The notes: generated by a model not told the origin, from the sequence alone. Positions 42,618 through 49,836 are shown, counted from the first letter of the stretch. The stretch: 64,000 nucleotides of DNA from Quadrisphaera sp. RL12-1S (GCF_014270065.1 NZ_JACNME010000002.1:372001-436000); one strand, 5' to 3'. Numbers and translations are program-made.

Positions 42618-42631
42618 TGATAACAGAACCA
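42618..42631 (-). promoter_or_regulatory. dispersed 14-bp motif, copy 1
   Basis: On the minus strand TGGTTCTGTTATCA, within an 18-base identity (GCTTGGTTCTGTTATCAG) shared with copy 6 at 61.8 kb. It lies between the 3' ends of convergent genes, so it is not a simple promoter element. Confidence 0.6.
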
Positions 42632-42650
42632 AGCAGGGTGATCATGGAGC

Positions 42651-42693
42651 GCTCGTCGTGCGGGCCGGCCGGCAGCCGGCCCGCACGACGAGC
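42651..42693. terminator. perfect 19-bp hairpin between convergent genes
   Basis: Arms 42651-42669 and 42675-42693 are perfectly complementary with a CGGCA loop. Being between two gene ends it fits a bidirectional terminator; it sits only 19 bases from motif copy 1. Confidence 0.8.
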
Positions 42694-42696
42694 ACC

Positions 42697-42716
42697 CCGC
42701 ACCGACACCGGTGCGG
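42697..42716. terminator. second short hairpin
   Basis: CCGCACCG (42697-42704) pairs with CGGTGCGG (42709-42716) around an ACAC loop. It probably reinforces termination of the glycosyltransferase gene on the minus strand. Confidence 0.6.
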
Positions 42717-42732
42717 CGGGGGAGGGGAGGGG

Positions 42733-44295
42733 TCAGCCGCGCCAGTCGGCGCTGGGGACCCGCTGGCCCCGGAAGACCCACACCCGCAGCAGCAGGAAGC
42801 GCAGCACGGTGCCGGCGAGGTTGGCCGCGGTCAGTGCCACCACCTCCACCACGTGGGAGGCGCCCGGCGCGACGGCGTGCAGGAGCACCAGCGACCCCGA
42901 GGTCAGGCCCCAGCAGATGCCGAAGACCACCAGGCCCTGCGCCTGGTGGCGGGCCACCTGCGAGCGCCCCCGCACCCCGAAGGTGAAGGCGCGGTTGGCG
43001 GCGGTGTTGGCCACCGCGGTCACCAGCAGGGAGGCCAGGTTGGCGCCCTGCGGCCCGAGCACCGGCCGCAGCAGCAGGTACAGCAGGGCGTACGCCAGGG
43101 TGCTGGCCACCCCGACCACCGCGAACCGCAGCACCTGCGAGAGCAGGCCCGTGGGGGAGGTGGGGGAGGGGCGCGTCACCAGGGCGGCGTGGACGTCGGC
43201 CAGGGGCAGCTCCCCCCGGGCCAGGGAGGAGGCCAGGCGCGCCAGGCCCCGCAGGTCAGCGGCGGCGGTGGCGACGATGTCGACGCGGGAGTCGGGGTCG
43301 TCCACCCAGTCCACGGGGACCTCGTGGATGCGCAGGCCCGCACGCTCGGCGAGCACCAGCAGCTCGGTGTCGAAGAACCAGCCGTCGTCGACCACCAGCG
43401 GCAGCAGCGCCCCGGCGACCTCCTTGCGCACCGCCTTGAAGCCGCACTGGGCGTCGGAGAAGCGCACCCGCAGCGTGGAGCGCAGCAGCGCGTTGTAGCA
43501 GCGCGAGACGACCTCGCGCTTGGGGCCGCGCACCACCCGGGAGGCGCGGTGCAGCCGGGTGCCGATGGCCACGTCGGAGTGCCCCGAGACCAGGGGTGCC
43601 ACCAGCGGCAGCAGCGCGGCGAGGTCGGTGGACAGGTCCACGTCCATGTAGGCCACCACCTGCGCGGGAGAGGCCGACCACGCCGCGCGCAGCGCCCCGC
43701 CGCGGCCCTTGCGGTCCAGGTGGACCACCTTCACCCCGGCTCCGGGGGAGTCCAGCTCGGCGGCCAGGGCGTGCGCGGTGACCAGGGTGGCGTCGGTGCT
43801 GGCGTTGTCGACCACGGTGACGCAGAAGGAGTACGGCAGGTGCGCCAGCAGGTGGGCGTGCAGGGCCCGCACGCACCCGGGAAGGTCGTCCTGCTCGTTG
43901 TAGACCGGGACGACGACGTCGAGCACGGTCACGGGAGTCGAGGTCGGGTCGCAGGTCGGGTCGGACGCCGCAGTCGCGGCCGCGGCGAAGGCGGAGGTCC
44001 GCGCGGCCGGTGCACCGTCCCCCGGGGCCGCCGGGGCCGCGGGGCCGCCCTCGGAAGTTGCAGCGGCGAAGGCAGCGGTGCCGGCGTCACCGTCCACGAG
44101 GCTCACGCCAGCGACCCTCGGCCCGCTGGCTGGGGCGAGCTGGGGGGAGACCTGGGCACCACCTGGGAGGCTCCCCACAGGACCGCTCTGCCCAGCGCGC
44201 TGCACAGCTCTCGGGTCGACGCCCAGCCGGCCATCGGGCAGCAGGGGCCCACCTCGCCCGGGGGCGCCGGCGTCATCGCGCGTCGCACCGCTCAC
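42733..44295 (-). CDS. glycosyltransferase family 2 fused to a GtrA-like domain
   Basis: A membrane glycosyltransferase that probably adds a sugar to polyprenyl phosphate and helps flip it. The GT2 domain begins at about residue 120 (VLDVVVPVYNEQDDLPGCVRAL), with VTVVDNASTDAT, DRKGRGGALRAAW and the metal-binding DVD in VAYMDVDLSTD, then DAQCGFKAVR. After residue about 385 a four-helix GtrA domain follows (VLRFAVVGVASTLAYALLYLLLRPVLG to FLLLRVWVFRG). The first 115 residues are low-complexity Ala/Gly/Asp and the true start may be further in. Its GTG is 3 bases after the stop of the recombinase-like gene, so the two form one transcript. Confidence 0.88.
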   Translation of the reverse strand: MSGATRDDAGAPGRGGPLLPDGRLGVDPRAVQRAGQSGPVGSLPGGAQVSPQLAPASGPRVAGVSLVDGDAGTAAFAAATSEGGPAAPAAPGDGAPAARTSAFAAAATAASDPTCDPTSTPVTVLDVVVPVYNEQDDLPGCVRALHAHLLAHLPYSFCVTVVDNASTDATLVTAHALAAELDSPGAGVKVVHLDRKGRGGALRAAWSASPAQVVAYMDVDLSTDLAALLPLVAPLVSGHSDVAIGTRLHRASRVVRGPKREVVSRCYNALLRSTLRVRFSDAQCGFKAVRKEVAGALLPLVVDDGWFFDTELLVLAERAGLRIHEVPVDWVDDPDSRVDIVATAAADLRGLARLASSLARGELPLADVHAALVTRPSPTSPTGLLSQVLRFAVVGVASTLAYALLYLLLRPVLGPQGANLASLLVTAVANTAANRAFTFGVRGRSQVARHQAQGLVVFGICWGLTSGSLVLLHAVAPGASHVVEVVALTAANLAGTVLRFLLLRVWVFRGQRVPSADWRG

Positions 44296-44298
44296 GGA

Positions 44299-45597
44299 TC
44301 ACACCGGCCCACGCCCCCGAGCGTAGGCCCGCACCGCCGCGGTGGAGAGGTCCTCCAGGTCCCGGTCCTCCAGAGCGAGGACGCCCAGGGTGGTGGTGAA
44401 GGCCAGGCGCAGCCCCCGGTCGGACAGCGGCAGGCCCGCCGGGCGCAGCGCTCCCGTGCGCAGGTCGGTCGAGGGCCGTACCCGCAGCCACAGCGCCGAG
44501 GGATCCGACCCGCGCAGCAGCGAGGCCAGCACGGCCCGGTCAGCCAGCCACCCCGACAGCGCGGTCCGCGCCGGCTCGGGCAGCTTCCACGTGCGCGGTG
44601 AGAGTCCGGTCTGCACGCGCACGTGGGTGGCCACCGCCAGAGCAGCTGACCCTCCTGGACCTTCTGAGCCGGCTGTCCCCTCGGGCCGCAGGCGGCTGGG
44701 CCACCCCGCTCCCGCGTCCACCGCCGCTCCCGCCAGCACGACGTCGGTCTCGCCGCTCGCATCATCACTGGTGTCATCACTGGTGTCATCGCTGGCGTCG
44801 GGGAACAGCGGGGGAGTCACCGCGTCGCCGTCGATGTGAGAACCGCTGGCCCGGTCGATGTGAGGAAGCGACGACGAGGATGTGACATCGGCGCCGTGAG
44901 AGTTCTGTGACGACGCGTGAGGAACAGGAGGGGTGAGGTCATCACTGCCTACGTGTGAGATGGAGGAGGTGTCGTCGTCCTGTGAGGCGTGGGTGGTGAC
45001 GTCTGCCAGGCGCAGCGTGGCCATGACGTCCTCGCGCTCACCGGTGAGCGCGAGCAGGTGCACGTGAGCGCAGAACCGGGTCCACACCGCCGGGTGCACG
45101 GCCAGGGGCCGTGCGTCGGGGTGGGCCTTGACGAGCAGGCGGCGCACGGGGTCGGGGTCCGGTCCGGGCGCCAGGGGCGGTGCGGGCATGCGCAGGACGG
45201 CGGCCAGGGCTGCTGCGGCACCCACGGGCAGTGCCCCGGTGGTCTCGGCGTGCTGGGTCAGCGCCCGCACGGCGCTCGCCCTGGCCCGCAGGCCCGGCAG
45301 GGAGGCCGGGGGGTCGGCGGTGGCCGCGGCGTCCAGCCAGGCGCGCACGGGCTCGGGTGCCAGGACGGCGGCCGGTGTGGGGGAGGCAGGCGCTCCTGTG
45401 CCCCCGGATGAGGTCCCGGGTGTGGCCCCGGGGGTGCCCTGCGTCCAGGTGAGCAGCTCGCGCAGGGCCCAGGTGCGCTGGCGCTGGGTGGAGGGGCTGG
45501 TGGCGCCCAGGGTGGCCAGGTAGCCGTCCACGAGGCGGCTCAGGGCCGTGGGGCGATCGCCTGCGGTGGTGGAGGCCTGCGCGTCCGTCGTCACCAC
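44299..45597 (-). CDS. degenerate tyrosine recombinase-like protein with large acidic insert
   Basis: No confident family assignment. The N-terminus (ALSRLVDGYLATLGATSPSTQRQRTWALRELLTW) looks like an integrase core-binding domain. LLALTGEREDVMATLRLADV resembles catalytic box I with Arg188. TWKLPEPARTALSGWL resembles the beta-hairpin region. LSDRGLRLAFTTTLG with Arg397 resembles box II but has Arg instead of the conserved His. A Tyr at 425, eight residues from the end, could be the nucleophile. Residues about 200-286 are a Ser/Asp/His/Thr-rich insert, probably disordered. The DNA coding for it holds an array of TGTGAG words. Activity is doubtful; a DNA-binding role is equally possible. The GTG (45597 or 45594) follows a TAGGAT -10 box. 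Confidence 0.6.
   Translation of the reverse strand: MVTTDAQASTTAGDRPTALSRLVDGYLATLGATSPSTQRQRTWALRELLTWTQGTPGATPGTSSGGTGAPASPTPAAVLAPEPVRAWLDAAATADPPASLPGLRARASAVRALTQHAETTGALPVGAAAALAAVLRMPAPPLAPGPDPDPVRRLLVKAHPDARPLAVHPAVWTRFCAHVHLLALTGEREDVMATLRLADVTTHASQDDDTSSISHVGSDDLTPPVPHASSQNSHGADVTSSSSLPHIDRASGSHIDGDAVTPPLFPDASDDTSDDTSDDASGETDVVLAGAAVDAGAGWPSRLRPEGTAGSEGPGGSAALAVATHVRVQTGLSPRTWKLPEPARTALSGWLADRAVLASLLRGSDPSALWLRVRPSTDLRTGALRPAGLPLSDRGLRLAFTTTLGVLALEDRDLEDLSTAAVRAYARGRGPV
44764..44799. repeat. three 12-bp tandem repeats in the insert-coding region
   Basis: Units ATCACTGGTGTC (twice exactly) and ATCGCTGGCGTC encode DDT, DDT and DDA-type residues at the end of the acidic insert. Confidence 0.85.
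44835..45000 (+). promoter_or_regulatory. intragenic array of TGTGAG-like words
   Basis: Same-strand hexamers TGTGAG/TGTGAC/SGTGAG/GGTGAC begin at 44835, 44859, 44881, 44895, 44906, 44916, 44932, 44954, 44981 and 44995. The same word is clustered upstream of deoR 2.2 kb away. The array coincides with the disordered insert of the overlapping gene, where protein constraint is low. Confidence 0.5.
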
Positions 45598-45600
45598 CCC

Positions 45601-45606
45601 ATCCTA
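45601..45606 (-). promoter_or_regulatory. -10 box of the recombinase-like gene
   Basis: Minus-strand TAGGAT lies 3 bases from the GTG at 45597 and 6 from the GTG at 45594, favouring a leaderless start at 45594. Motif copy 2 ends seven bases upstream of the box. Confidence 0.5.
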
Positions 45607-45613
45607 CGGCACT

Positions 45614-45627
45614 TGATAACGGAACCA
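45614..45627 (-). promoter_or_regulatory. dispersed 14-bp motif, copy 2
   Basis: Minus-strand TGGTTCCGTTATCA, seven bases upstream of the -10 box of the recombinase-like gene, so a bound protein would interfere with or replace recognition of the -35 region. Confidence 0.65.
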
Positions 45628-45750
45628 GGCCCACCTCCTCGTCCCCGGTCGCCCCCAGAGACCCCCGGGTCCGCGCGAACCACGTCAAGGCTTCGGTCTG
45701 GCCTAGACGTACTGACGGGTCCGGTCCGTGGTGAGGAGAGGGTTGCTGCG

Positions 45751-45764
45751 TGGTTCCGTTATCA
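45751..45764 (+). promoter_or_regulatory. dispersed 14-bp motif, copy 3
   Basis: TGGTTCCGTTATCA, identical to copy 2 over 14 bases plus one flanking A, and inverted relative to it. It lies upstream of the DUF6204 gene. Confidence 0.65.
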
Positions 45765-45784
45765 AATTGCGGGTGGATGTGCCG

Positions 45785-45901
45785 ATGAGGGTGGGCGGGG
45801 GCAGTAGGAGGCGACGTCGAGGCCGACGACGAGGACCACGGGGGGAGCGCGAGAAACGGCTCGTGCAGCACGCGCGCGATGAGGACACTGGTCGACCATG
45901 A
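45785..45901 (+). CDS. tentative 38-residue Arg-rich peptide
   Basis: An ATG frame of 38 codons whose TGA overlaps the ATG of the DUF6204 gene (ATGA), as coupled genes do. The peptide has an Arg-rich stretch ([19 protein letters not shown]). There is no clear ribosome-binding site, and such frames arise easily in GC-rich DNA, so this is a low-confidence call; the overlap is its only support. Confidence 0.2.
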   Translation: MRVGGGSRRRRRGRRRGPRGEREKRLVQHARDEDTGRP

Positions 45902-46353
45902 CGACGGACCAGCGCCCGCGCGACGCCGCGAGTCCCAGAATCCCAGCGGACCCGCTGGCGCCGGCGACACCAGCGGCACCAGCGACGTCCCAGACCCGGA
46001 CCTACCGCACCGAGGTCGTCGGACAGTTCGACCGCCCCAGCGGTGAGCTGCGTCAGCGACTGCTGGCCGCCCAGGGCGAGCACGACGTGTTCTCCTCGGC
46101 GTTCACCGAGGACGGCTGCTGGACCTACGGGCCCACGCTGACGCGCTTCACCGTGCGCCACCTGCTCACCGTGGTCTCACCCAGCACCGTCGAGGCCAAC
46201 GACGACGCCCGCACCGAGGCCCTGCTGCGGACGATGACGATCCTGCAGGACGCCGGCGTCTCCTGGCGCGGTGACCTCAGCGTCTCGGTCACATGCCTGC
46301 AGGACGTCAGGACCCGCGCCTCGAAGCGGACCGGTCGGCGCAGCAGCTCATGA
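45898..46353 (+). CDS. DUF6204-like protein
   Basis: A 151-residue cytoplasmic protein. Residues about 33-135 (TYRTEVVGQFDRPSGELRQRLLAAQGEHDVFSSAFTEDGCWTYGPTLTRFTVRHLL) resemble the actinobacterial DUF6204 family, whose function is unknown; the identification rests on recall of the family pattern. The first 30 residues are Pro/Ala-rich. The start at 45898 is uncertain as there is no strong ribosome-binding site; translation may be coupled to the short upstream frame. Motif copy 3 lies about 135 bases upstream. Confidence 0.6.
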   Translation: MTTDQRPRDAASPRIPADPLAPATPAAPATSQTRTYRTEVVGQFDRPSGELRQRLLAAQGEHDVFSSAFTEDGCWTYGPTLTRFTVRHLLTVVSPSTVEANDDARTEALLRTMTILQDAGVSWRGDLSVSVTCLQDVRTRASKRTGRRSSS

Positions 46354-46554
46354 GGCCGCGCTCAGCGCCTCGTCGGGGAGGCCCCGACCTGCCCCTTCTT
46401 CCCGCAGTCTGACATAACGTCGATTATCGGCTCGCTGGGAACGGCCAGGGGAGCGACGCTCCAGCAGGCTCCTCGAGACCGTGCGCCTGACACCTGACCT
46501 GGTGCCTCGAGCGCCTGGACGGTGTCTGTCGGGGTTCCCAGAATGCGCCAGCGG

Positions 46555-46622
46555 CGGCCCGGACCGCCCGTGGTGATGACGGCTCGGGCGGCCCGGACCG
46601 CCCGTGGTGATGACGGCTCGGG
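46555..46622. repeat. perfect 34-bp tandem duplication
   Basis: The segment 46555-46588 is repeated exactly at 46589-46622 (begins CGGCCCGGACCGCCCGTGG). A partial third copy starts immediately after. Confidence 0.9.
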
Positions 46623-46790
46623 CGGCGGCTCGGTCGCCATCGCTGCGACCTCCGGGAGCGAGTCCCCCGGTGTCCTGCCGTCGGCGGCTCCTTCCTTGCT
46701 GCGACCGTCATCATCACCGCCATTGCCACCGCCATCGCCGTCGAGCTTCCCGCCGTCGCGCCGGCCTGCTCGCCCGGCGATGCGTGGTGC

Positions 46791-46820
46791 CCCGAGAAGC
46801 ACCGAGAAGCACCGGGAAGC
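46791..46820. repeat. three 10-bp tandem repeats
   Basis: CCCGAGAAGC, ACCGAGAAGC and ACCGGGAAGC lie head to tail. Confidence 0.8.
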
Positions 46821-47013
46821 AGGAGCCGGACGCGGCGGGATCCCACCGAGGCCCGCGGGTGGGTGTTGGCCCGATCGGTCCGCAAGCCCCGGTGTCAGCA
46901 GCTGCCGTTCGCTCCGCCTCTGCCGGCCGCTGCGCCGCTGCGGCCGGAGCCGACGGCGTCTGCGTCCGGGCCTTCCCCTGCGGCTCCCCCGGAAGATGTT
47001 GTTCTCGCACGCT

Positions 47014-47027
47014 TGGTGCCGTTATCA
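47014..47027 (+). promoter_or_regulatory. dispersed 14-bp motif, copy 4
   Basis: TGGTGCCGTTATCA (one change from the core consensus), flanked by the extended GCT...G seen in copies 1 and 6. It lies 240 bases upstream of deoR. Confidence 0.55.
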
Positions 47028-47094
47028 GATACTGCAGGAGCCCCAGGAGGTGCGTCGTCGTCGCGCACATCCCGCGACGGCGACGAGTTGCGTT

Positions 47095-47276
47095 CTCACA
47101 TCCATCCGCCACGGAGCCTGTGAGCAGCAGGCGCCCTCGCACGTATGAAACGAACCTCACGCACGTGCTGTGAGCAGACTTCTCACACATGACAGCACTG
47201 TCAGAACCTCACATCAGCCAGGGTGCGCCGTGCGTCGCATGTGACACCTGGTTGGATGTGCGATGTGAGCGGTGAG
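47095..47276. promoter_or_regulatory. TGTGAG/CTCACA operator cluster upstream of deoR
   Basis: Half-sites occur at 47095 (CTCACA), 47119 (TGTGAG), 47156 (CTCACG), 47169 (TGTGAG), 47182 (CTCACA), 47208 (CTCACA), 47240 (TGTGAC), 47264 (TGTGAG) and 47271 (GGTGAG). 47169-47187 is a perfect TGTGAG-N7-CTCACA palindrome. GAACCTCAC occurs twice, 52 bases apart. The last half-sites overlap the deoR start codons, suggesting autorepression. Confidence 0.65.
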
Positions 47277-48512
47277 CGGTGGGATGAGATCACACGCTGG
47301 GTCGACGCGGAGGGCCGGGTCGGCCTCGCTGAGCTGGCGTCGCGCTTCGAGGTCTCGGAGATGACGATCCGGCGGGACCTGGACGCGCTGACCGCTGCTG
47401 GTCGTCTGCGCCGCGTGCGCGGTGGCGCCATCAGCCTCACGACCGCTCCCCCGAGCGCGCCCAGGCCGACCCCGGCGCCGCAGCAGGCCCCGACCCGTCC
47501 GGCCCCCCCGGCCCCCTCAGGTCCCCCGGCCTCGGTGGACCAGGGGCGCGGGGCGCCGTCCAGTGCGGCGCCCGTCGTCCACACCGGCGTCGAGGCGGGC
47601 GTCGAGGCGGAGCCCGACCCGGTGGCCTCCCCCGGCTTCGACCCGTCCAGGGCACCCTCTTCGCTCGGTTCCGTTATCGCGTCATGGGCGGGAGCCTTCC
47701 CCTCTGGGTTCCCCACGCCGCAGGCCGCACCTGCCCGCGAGACACCAGCGCCAGCAACGGCCCCGGCCCCGCACGCGCCCGCCGAGGCGGAGACGCCGCC
47801 GGGCTGGGACGTCCCGCTGCCCCCCGCGCGCCCCGCTTCTCCCCCCGCTTCTCCCCCCGCACATCCCGACCGTCCTCGTGATCATCACCTCGAGGACCAG
47901 CCCGTCACCCGCCCCGCTCCCCCCGCCGAGACCGAGGACCCCTGGGCGCGTGCCGCCCGCGCCGCCCTGGGCGAGCTGGCCCCGGGCGCCGCCGTGCTGC
48001 TGACCGGGGGCACCGGCGCGCTGGCGCTGGCCCACCACGTGGCCAGGCTCGCGGCCCGCTCCCCCACCGCACCGCTGACGGTGGCCGTCACCGCCCTGGC
48101 CCCGGCCACCGTGCTGTCCGGCGCCCCCGGCGTGCGCCTGGTGGTGCTGGGCGGGGAGGCCGAGCACGCCGGCACCGACCTGGTCGGTCCCTCGGCGCTG
48201 GCGGCCCTGGAGGACCTGCACCTCGACGTCGCCGTCCTGACGCCCACCGGCCTGGACGCCCGCGGCGCCTGGGCGCCCACCTCCGCCGCCGCGGCGCTGG
48301 TCGCGGCGGCGGTGGCGCGTGCCGAGCGCACCGTGGCCGTGGTCGCCCCGGGGGTGCTGGGCCGCCCGGGCCTGGTGCGCGCGGCGCCGCTCGGGGCGCT
48401 GCAGGAGGTGGTGGCAGTCCCCGCCCCGGGCGAGGACACCGCCGCGCTCACCGCCCGCCTGGAGGCGGTCCGCTCCGGGGCGCCCAGCGCCCCCCGCGTC
48501 ACCGCCGCCTGA
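47256..48512 (+). CDS. DeoR-family transcriptional regulator with an unusually long linker
   Basis: A repressor of sugar or nucleoside metabolism by family. The N-terminal DeoR helix-turn-helix is textbook: [53 protein letters not shown]. Residues about 65-235 are a Pro/Ala-rich, probably disordered linker, where normal DeoR proteins have roughly 20 residues. The C-terminal sugar-phosphate-sensing domain follows ([64 protein letters not shown]), though the standard effector Lys/Asp motifs are only partly preserved. The start is the ATG at 47256 or GTG at 47265. The start region lies within a cluster of TGTGAG half-sites, and motif copy 5 lies inside the linker-coding DNA. Confidence 0.88.
   Translation: MCDVSGERWDEITRWVDAEGRVGLAELASRFEVSEMTIRRDLDALTAAGRLRRVRGGAISLTTAPPSAPRPTPAPQQAPTRPAPPAPSGPPASVDQGRGAPSSAAPVVHTGVEAGVEAEPDPVASPGFDPSRAPSSLGSVIASWAGAFPSGFPTPQAAPARETPAPATAPAPHAPAEAETPPGWDVPLPPARPASPPASPPAHPDRPRDHHLEDQPVTRPAPPAETEDPWARAARAALGELAPGAAVLLTGGTGALALAHHVARLAARSPTAPLTVAVTALAPATVLSGAPGVRLVVLGGEAEHAGTDLVGPSALAALEDLHLDVAVLTPTGLDARGAWAPTSAAAALVAAAVARAERTVAVVAPGVLGRPGLVRAAPLGALQEVVAVPAPGEDTAALTARLEAVRSGAPSAPRVTAA
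47666..47679 (+). promoter_or_regulatory. dispersed 14-bp motif, copy 5 (inside deoR linker)
   Basis: CGGTTCCGTTATCG, matching the consensus core GGTTCCGTTATC exactly with changed end bases. It encodes GSVIA in the linker, a local break in the Pro/Ala-rich composition. Confidence 0.5.
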
Positions 48513-48552
48513 TCACCACCGGATCGCTGCCCGGGTCGGCCTGAGCCCTCCG

Positions 48553-49836
48553 TCAGGCGGGGTCCGCGCCGCGCGGGGCCACTCCGAGCACCCGGGAGCA
48601 GGCGACGACGACGAGCGCGGCCAGCGCCGCCGCCGCCACGGGCAGCAGCAGCGCGGGCTGGGGGCCGGGTCCGTCGATGATCCGGCCGGCCACCGCCGCG
48701 CCGAGGGAGACCCCGAGACCGAGGGAGGTGCCGATCCAGGCCAGGCCCTCGGTGAGCTGGCGCGGCGGCACCAGCTGCGCCACGAGCGCGTTGCCGGAGA
48801 TCAGCGTCGGGGAGATCGCGATCCCGGACAGGAACAGCGTGGCCGCCAGCACCGGGATGCTGCCCGACAGGGCCACCGGCGCGATGAGCACGGCCATGGC
48901 GACAGCCCCCCGGCGGAAGCGGCGCGGCAGGCTCCCCCGCCAGGTGACAGCGCCGAAGACCAGCCCGGCCAGCAGGCTGCCGATCGAGTACAGCGCCAGC
49001 ACCAGCCCGGCCGCCGCCGGCTGGCCGCGCTCGGCGGTGAACGCGACGGCGATGACCTCCACCGACCCGAAGACCACGCCGGTGGCCACGAACGCCAGCA
49101 CCAGCGCCCGCAGGCCGGCGTTCTCCACGACCCCGACCGCTGCGCGCACGCGCTGCCCGGCGGAGACAGGGGTGCGCTCCGGCGCCCCGCCCGCCGCCGA
49201 GGACGCCGCCGCCGTCGTCGTCCTGGTGGTGGGCGGCTCGCTGGAGCGCTGCACCACCAGGGCCGTCCCGCCGGCAGCGGTCGCCGCGAGCGCGGTGGCC
49301 AGGGCGAGGGAGGGTGAGACGGCGACGGCCAGGACGGTGGCCAGGGGTGGGCCGACGGTGAAGGTGACCTCGTCGAGGACGGACTCCAGGGAGAAGGCGG
49401 GGTGCAGGCCGGTGGGGTCCTCGCGCAGGGCCCAGGCCCAGCGGGCGCGCACGAGGGATCCCCAGCTGGTGAAGGAGGCGCCCGCGAGCGCGGCGGCGGC
49501 GCCGATGAGCAGGGGGCGGGTGCTGGTGGGCAGGGGGGCGTGGGCGGCGAGGAGGACGCCGAGGATGCCGGCGGTGTGGACCGCGAGCGCGGGGACGGCG
49601 ACGCGGGCCTGGCCGTGGCGGTCGATGAGGCGTGACAGGACGGGGGCGCCGAGGGCGGAGGCGATCGAGGAGGCGGCGGCGACGGCTCCTGCTGCGGCGT
49701 AGGAGCCGGTGGCGCGTTCGACGAGGAAGACGTAGATGAGCCCGTACATGGAGATGGGCAGGCGGGCGAGGAGCCCGGCGCTCACGAAGGCGGGGGCTCC
49801 GGGGGTGCGCAGGACCTGGCGGTAGGGGTTCTTCAT
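48553..49836 (-). CDS. MFS transporter
   Basis: A twelve-helix major facilitator protein of 427 residues, in the group of small drug or metabolite exporters. It begins NPYRQVLRTPGAPAFVSAGLLARLPISMYGLIYVFLVE and has the loop motif SRLIDRHGQARV between helices 2 and 3. The central loop (residues about 190-225) is Thr/Ala/Ser-rich. Its ATG overlaps the stop of the amine oxidase gene (ATGA), making it the last gene of a three-gene operon. Export of the operon's product or import of an amino-acid substrate is possible; no direct evidence. Confidence 0.92.
   Translation of the reverse strand: MKNPYRQVLRTPGAPAFVSAGLLARLPISMYGLIYVFLVERATGSYAAAGAVAAASSIASALGAPVLSRLIDRHGQARVAVPALAVHTAGILGVLLAAHAPLPTSTRPLLIGAAAALAGASFTSWGSLVRARWAWALREDPTGLHPAFSLESVLDEVTFTVGPPLATVLAVAVSPSLALATALAATAAGGTALVVQRSSEPPTTRTTTAAASSAAGGAPERTPVSAGQRVRAAVGVVENAGLRALVLAFVATGVVFGSVEVIAVAFTAERGQPAAAGLVLALYSIGSLLAGLVFGAVTWRGSLPRRFRRGAVAMAVLIAPVALSGSIPVLAATLFLSGIAISPTLISGNALVAQLVPPRQLTEGLAWIGTSLGLGVSLGAAVAGRIIDGPGPQPALLLPVAAAALAALVVVACSRVLGVAPRGADPA

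Larger units (their letters stand above)
45607..45897. other. intergenic region carrying an inverted pair of the 14-bp motif
   Basis: About 300 bases between the divergent recombinase-like and DUF6204 genes. It holds motif copies 2 and 3 facing opposite ways (123 bases between them) and a tentative short Arg-rich frame. Local AT content is higher than in the flanking genes (for example GTTATCAAATTG). No tRNA, repeat array or further gene is seen. Confidence 0.6.
46354..47094. other. gene-free region with local repeats
   Basis: No reading frame here has convincing codon use, start site or recognisable protein; frames on both strands overlap one another and look like shadows. The stretch contains a 34-bp perfect tandem duplication, a 10-bp triple repeat, motif copy 4, and a low-GC patch near 46410-46440 (CATAACGTCGATTATC). 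With the operator cluster that follows, the gene-free interval is about 0.9 kb. Confidence 0.6.

Noticed and set aside
42651-42716. Hairpins as part of an integron-type attC site with motif copy 1
   Set aside because: The hairpins are simple and fully paired, and lie between two convergent gene ends. Bidirectional termination explains them, and no other motif copy has a comparable hairpin.
44835-45000. CRISPR-like array
   Set aside because: The repeated word is only six bases, spacing is irregular (10-27), and there are no cas genes anywhere in the window.
47169-47187. Possible CRP/GlxR site
   Set aside because: The cAMP-receptor consensus is TGTGA-N6-TCACA; here the spacing between TGTGA and TCACA is nine, and the inner G/C are conserved in the other half-sites.
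46522-47190. Open frames on both strands in the gap before deoR (up to about 208 codons)
   Set aside because: They overlap each other, have no recognisable domain and no good start site, and span tandem repeats and operator sites. GC-rich DNA gives such frames by chance.
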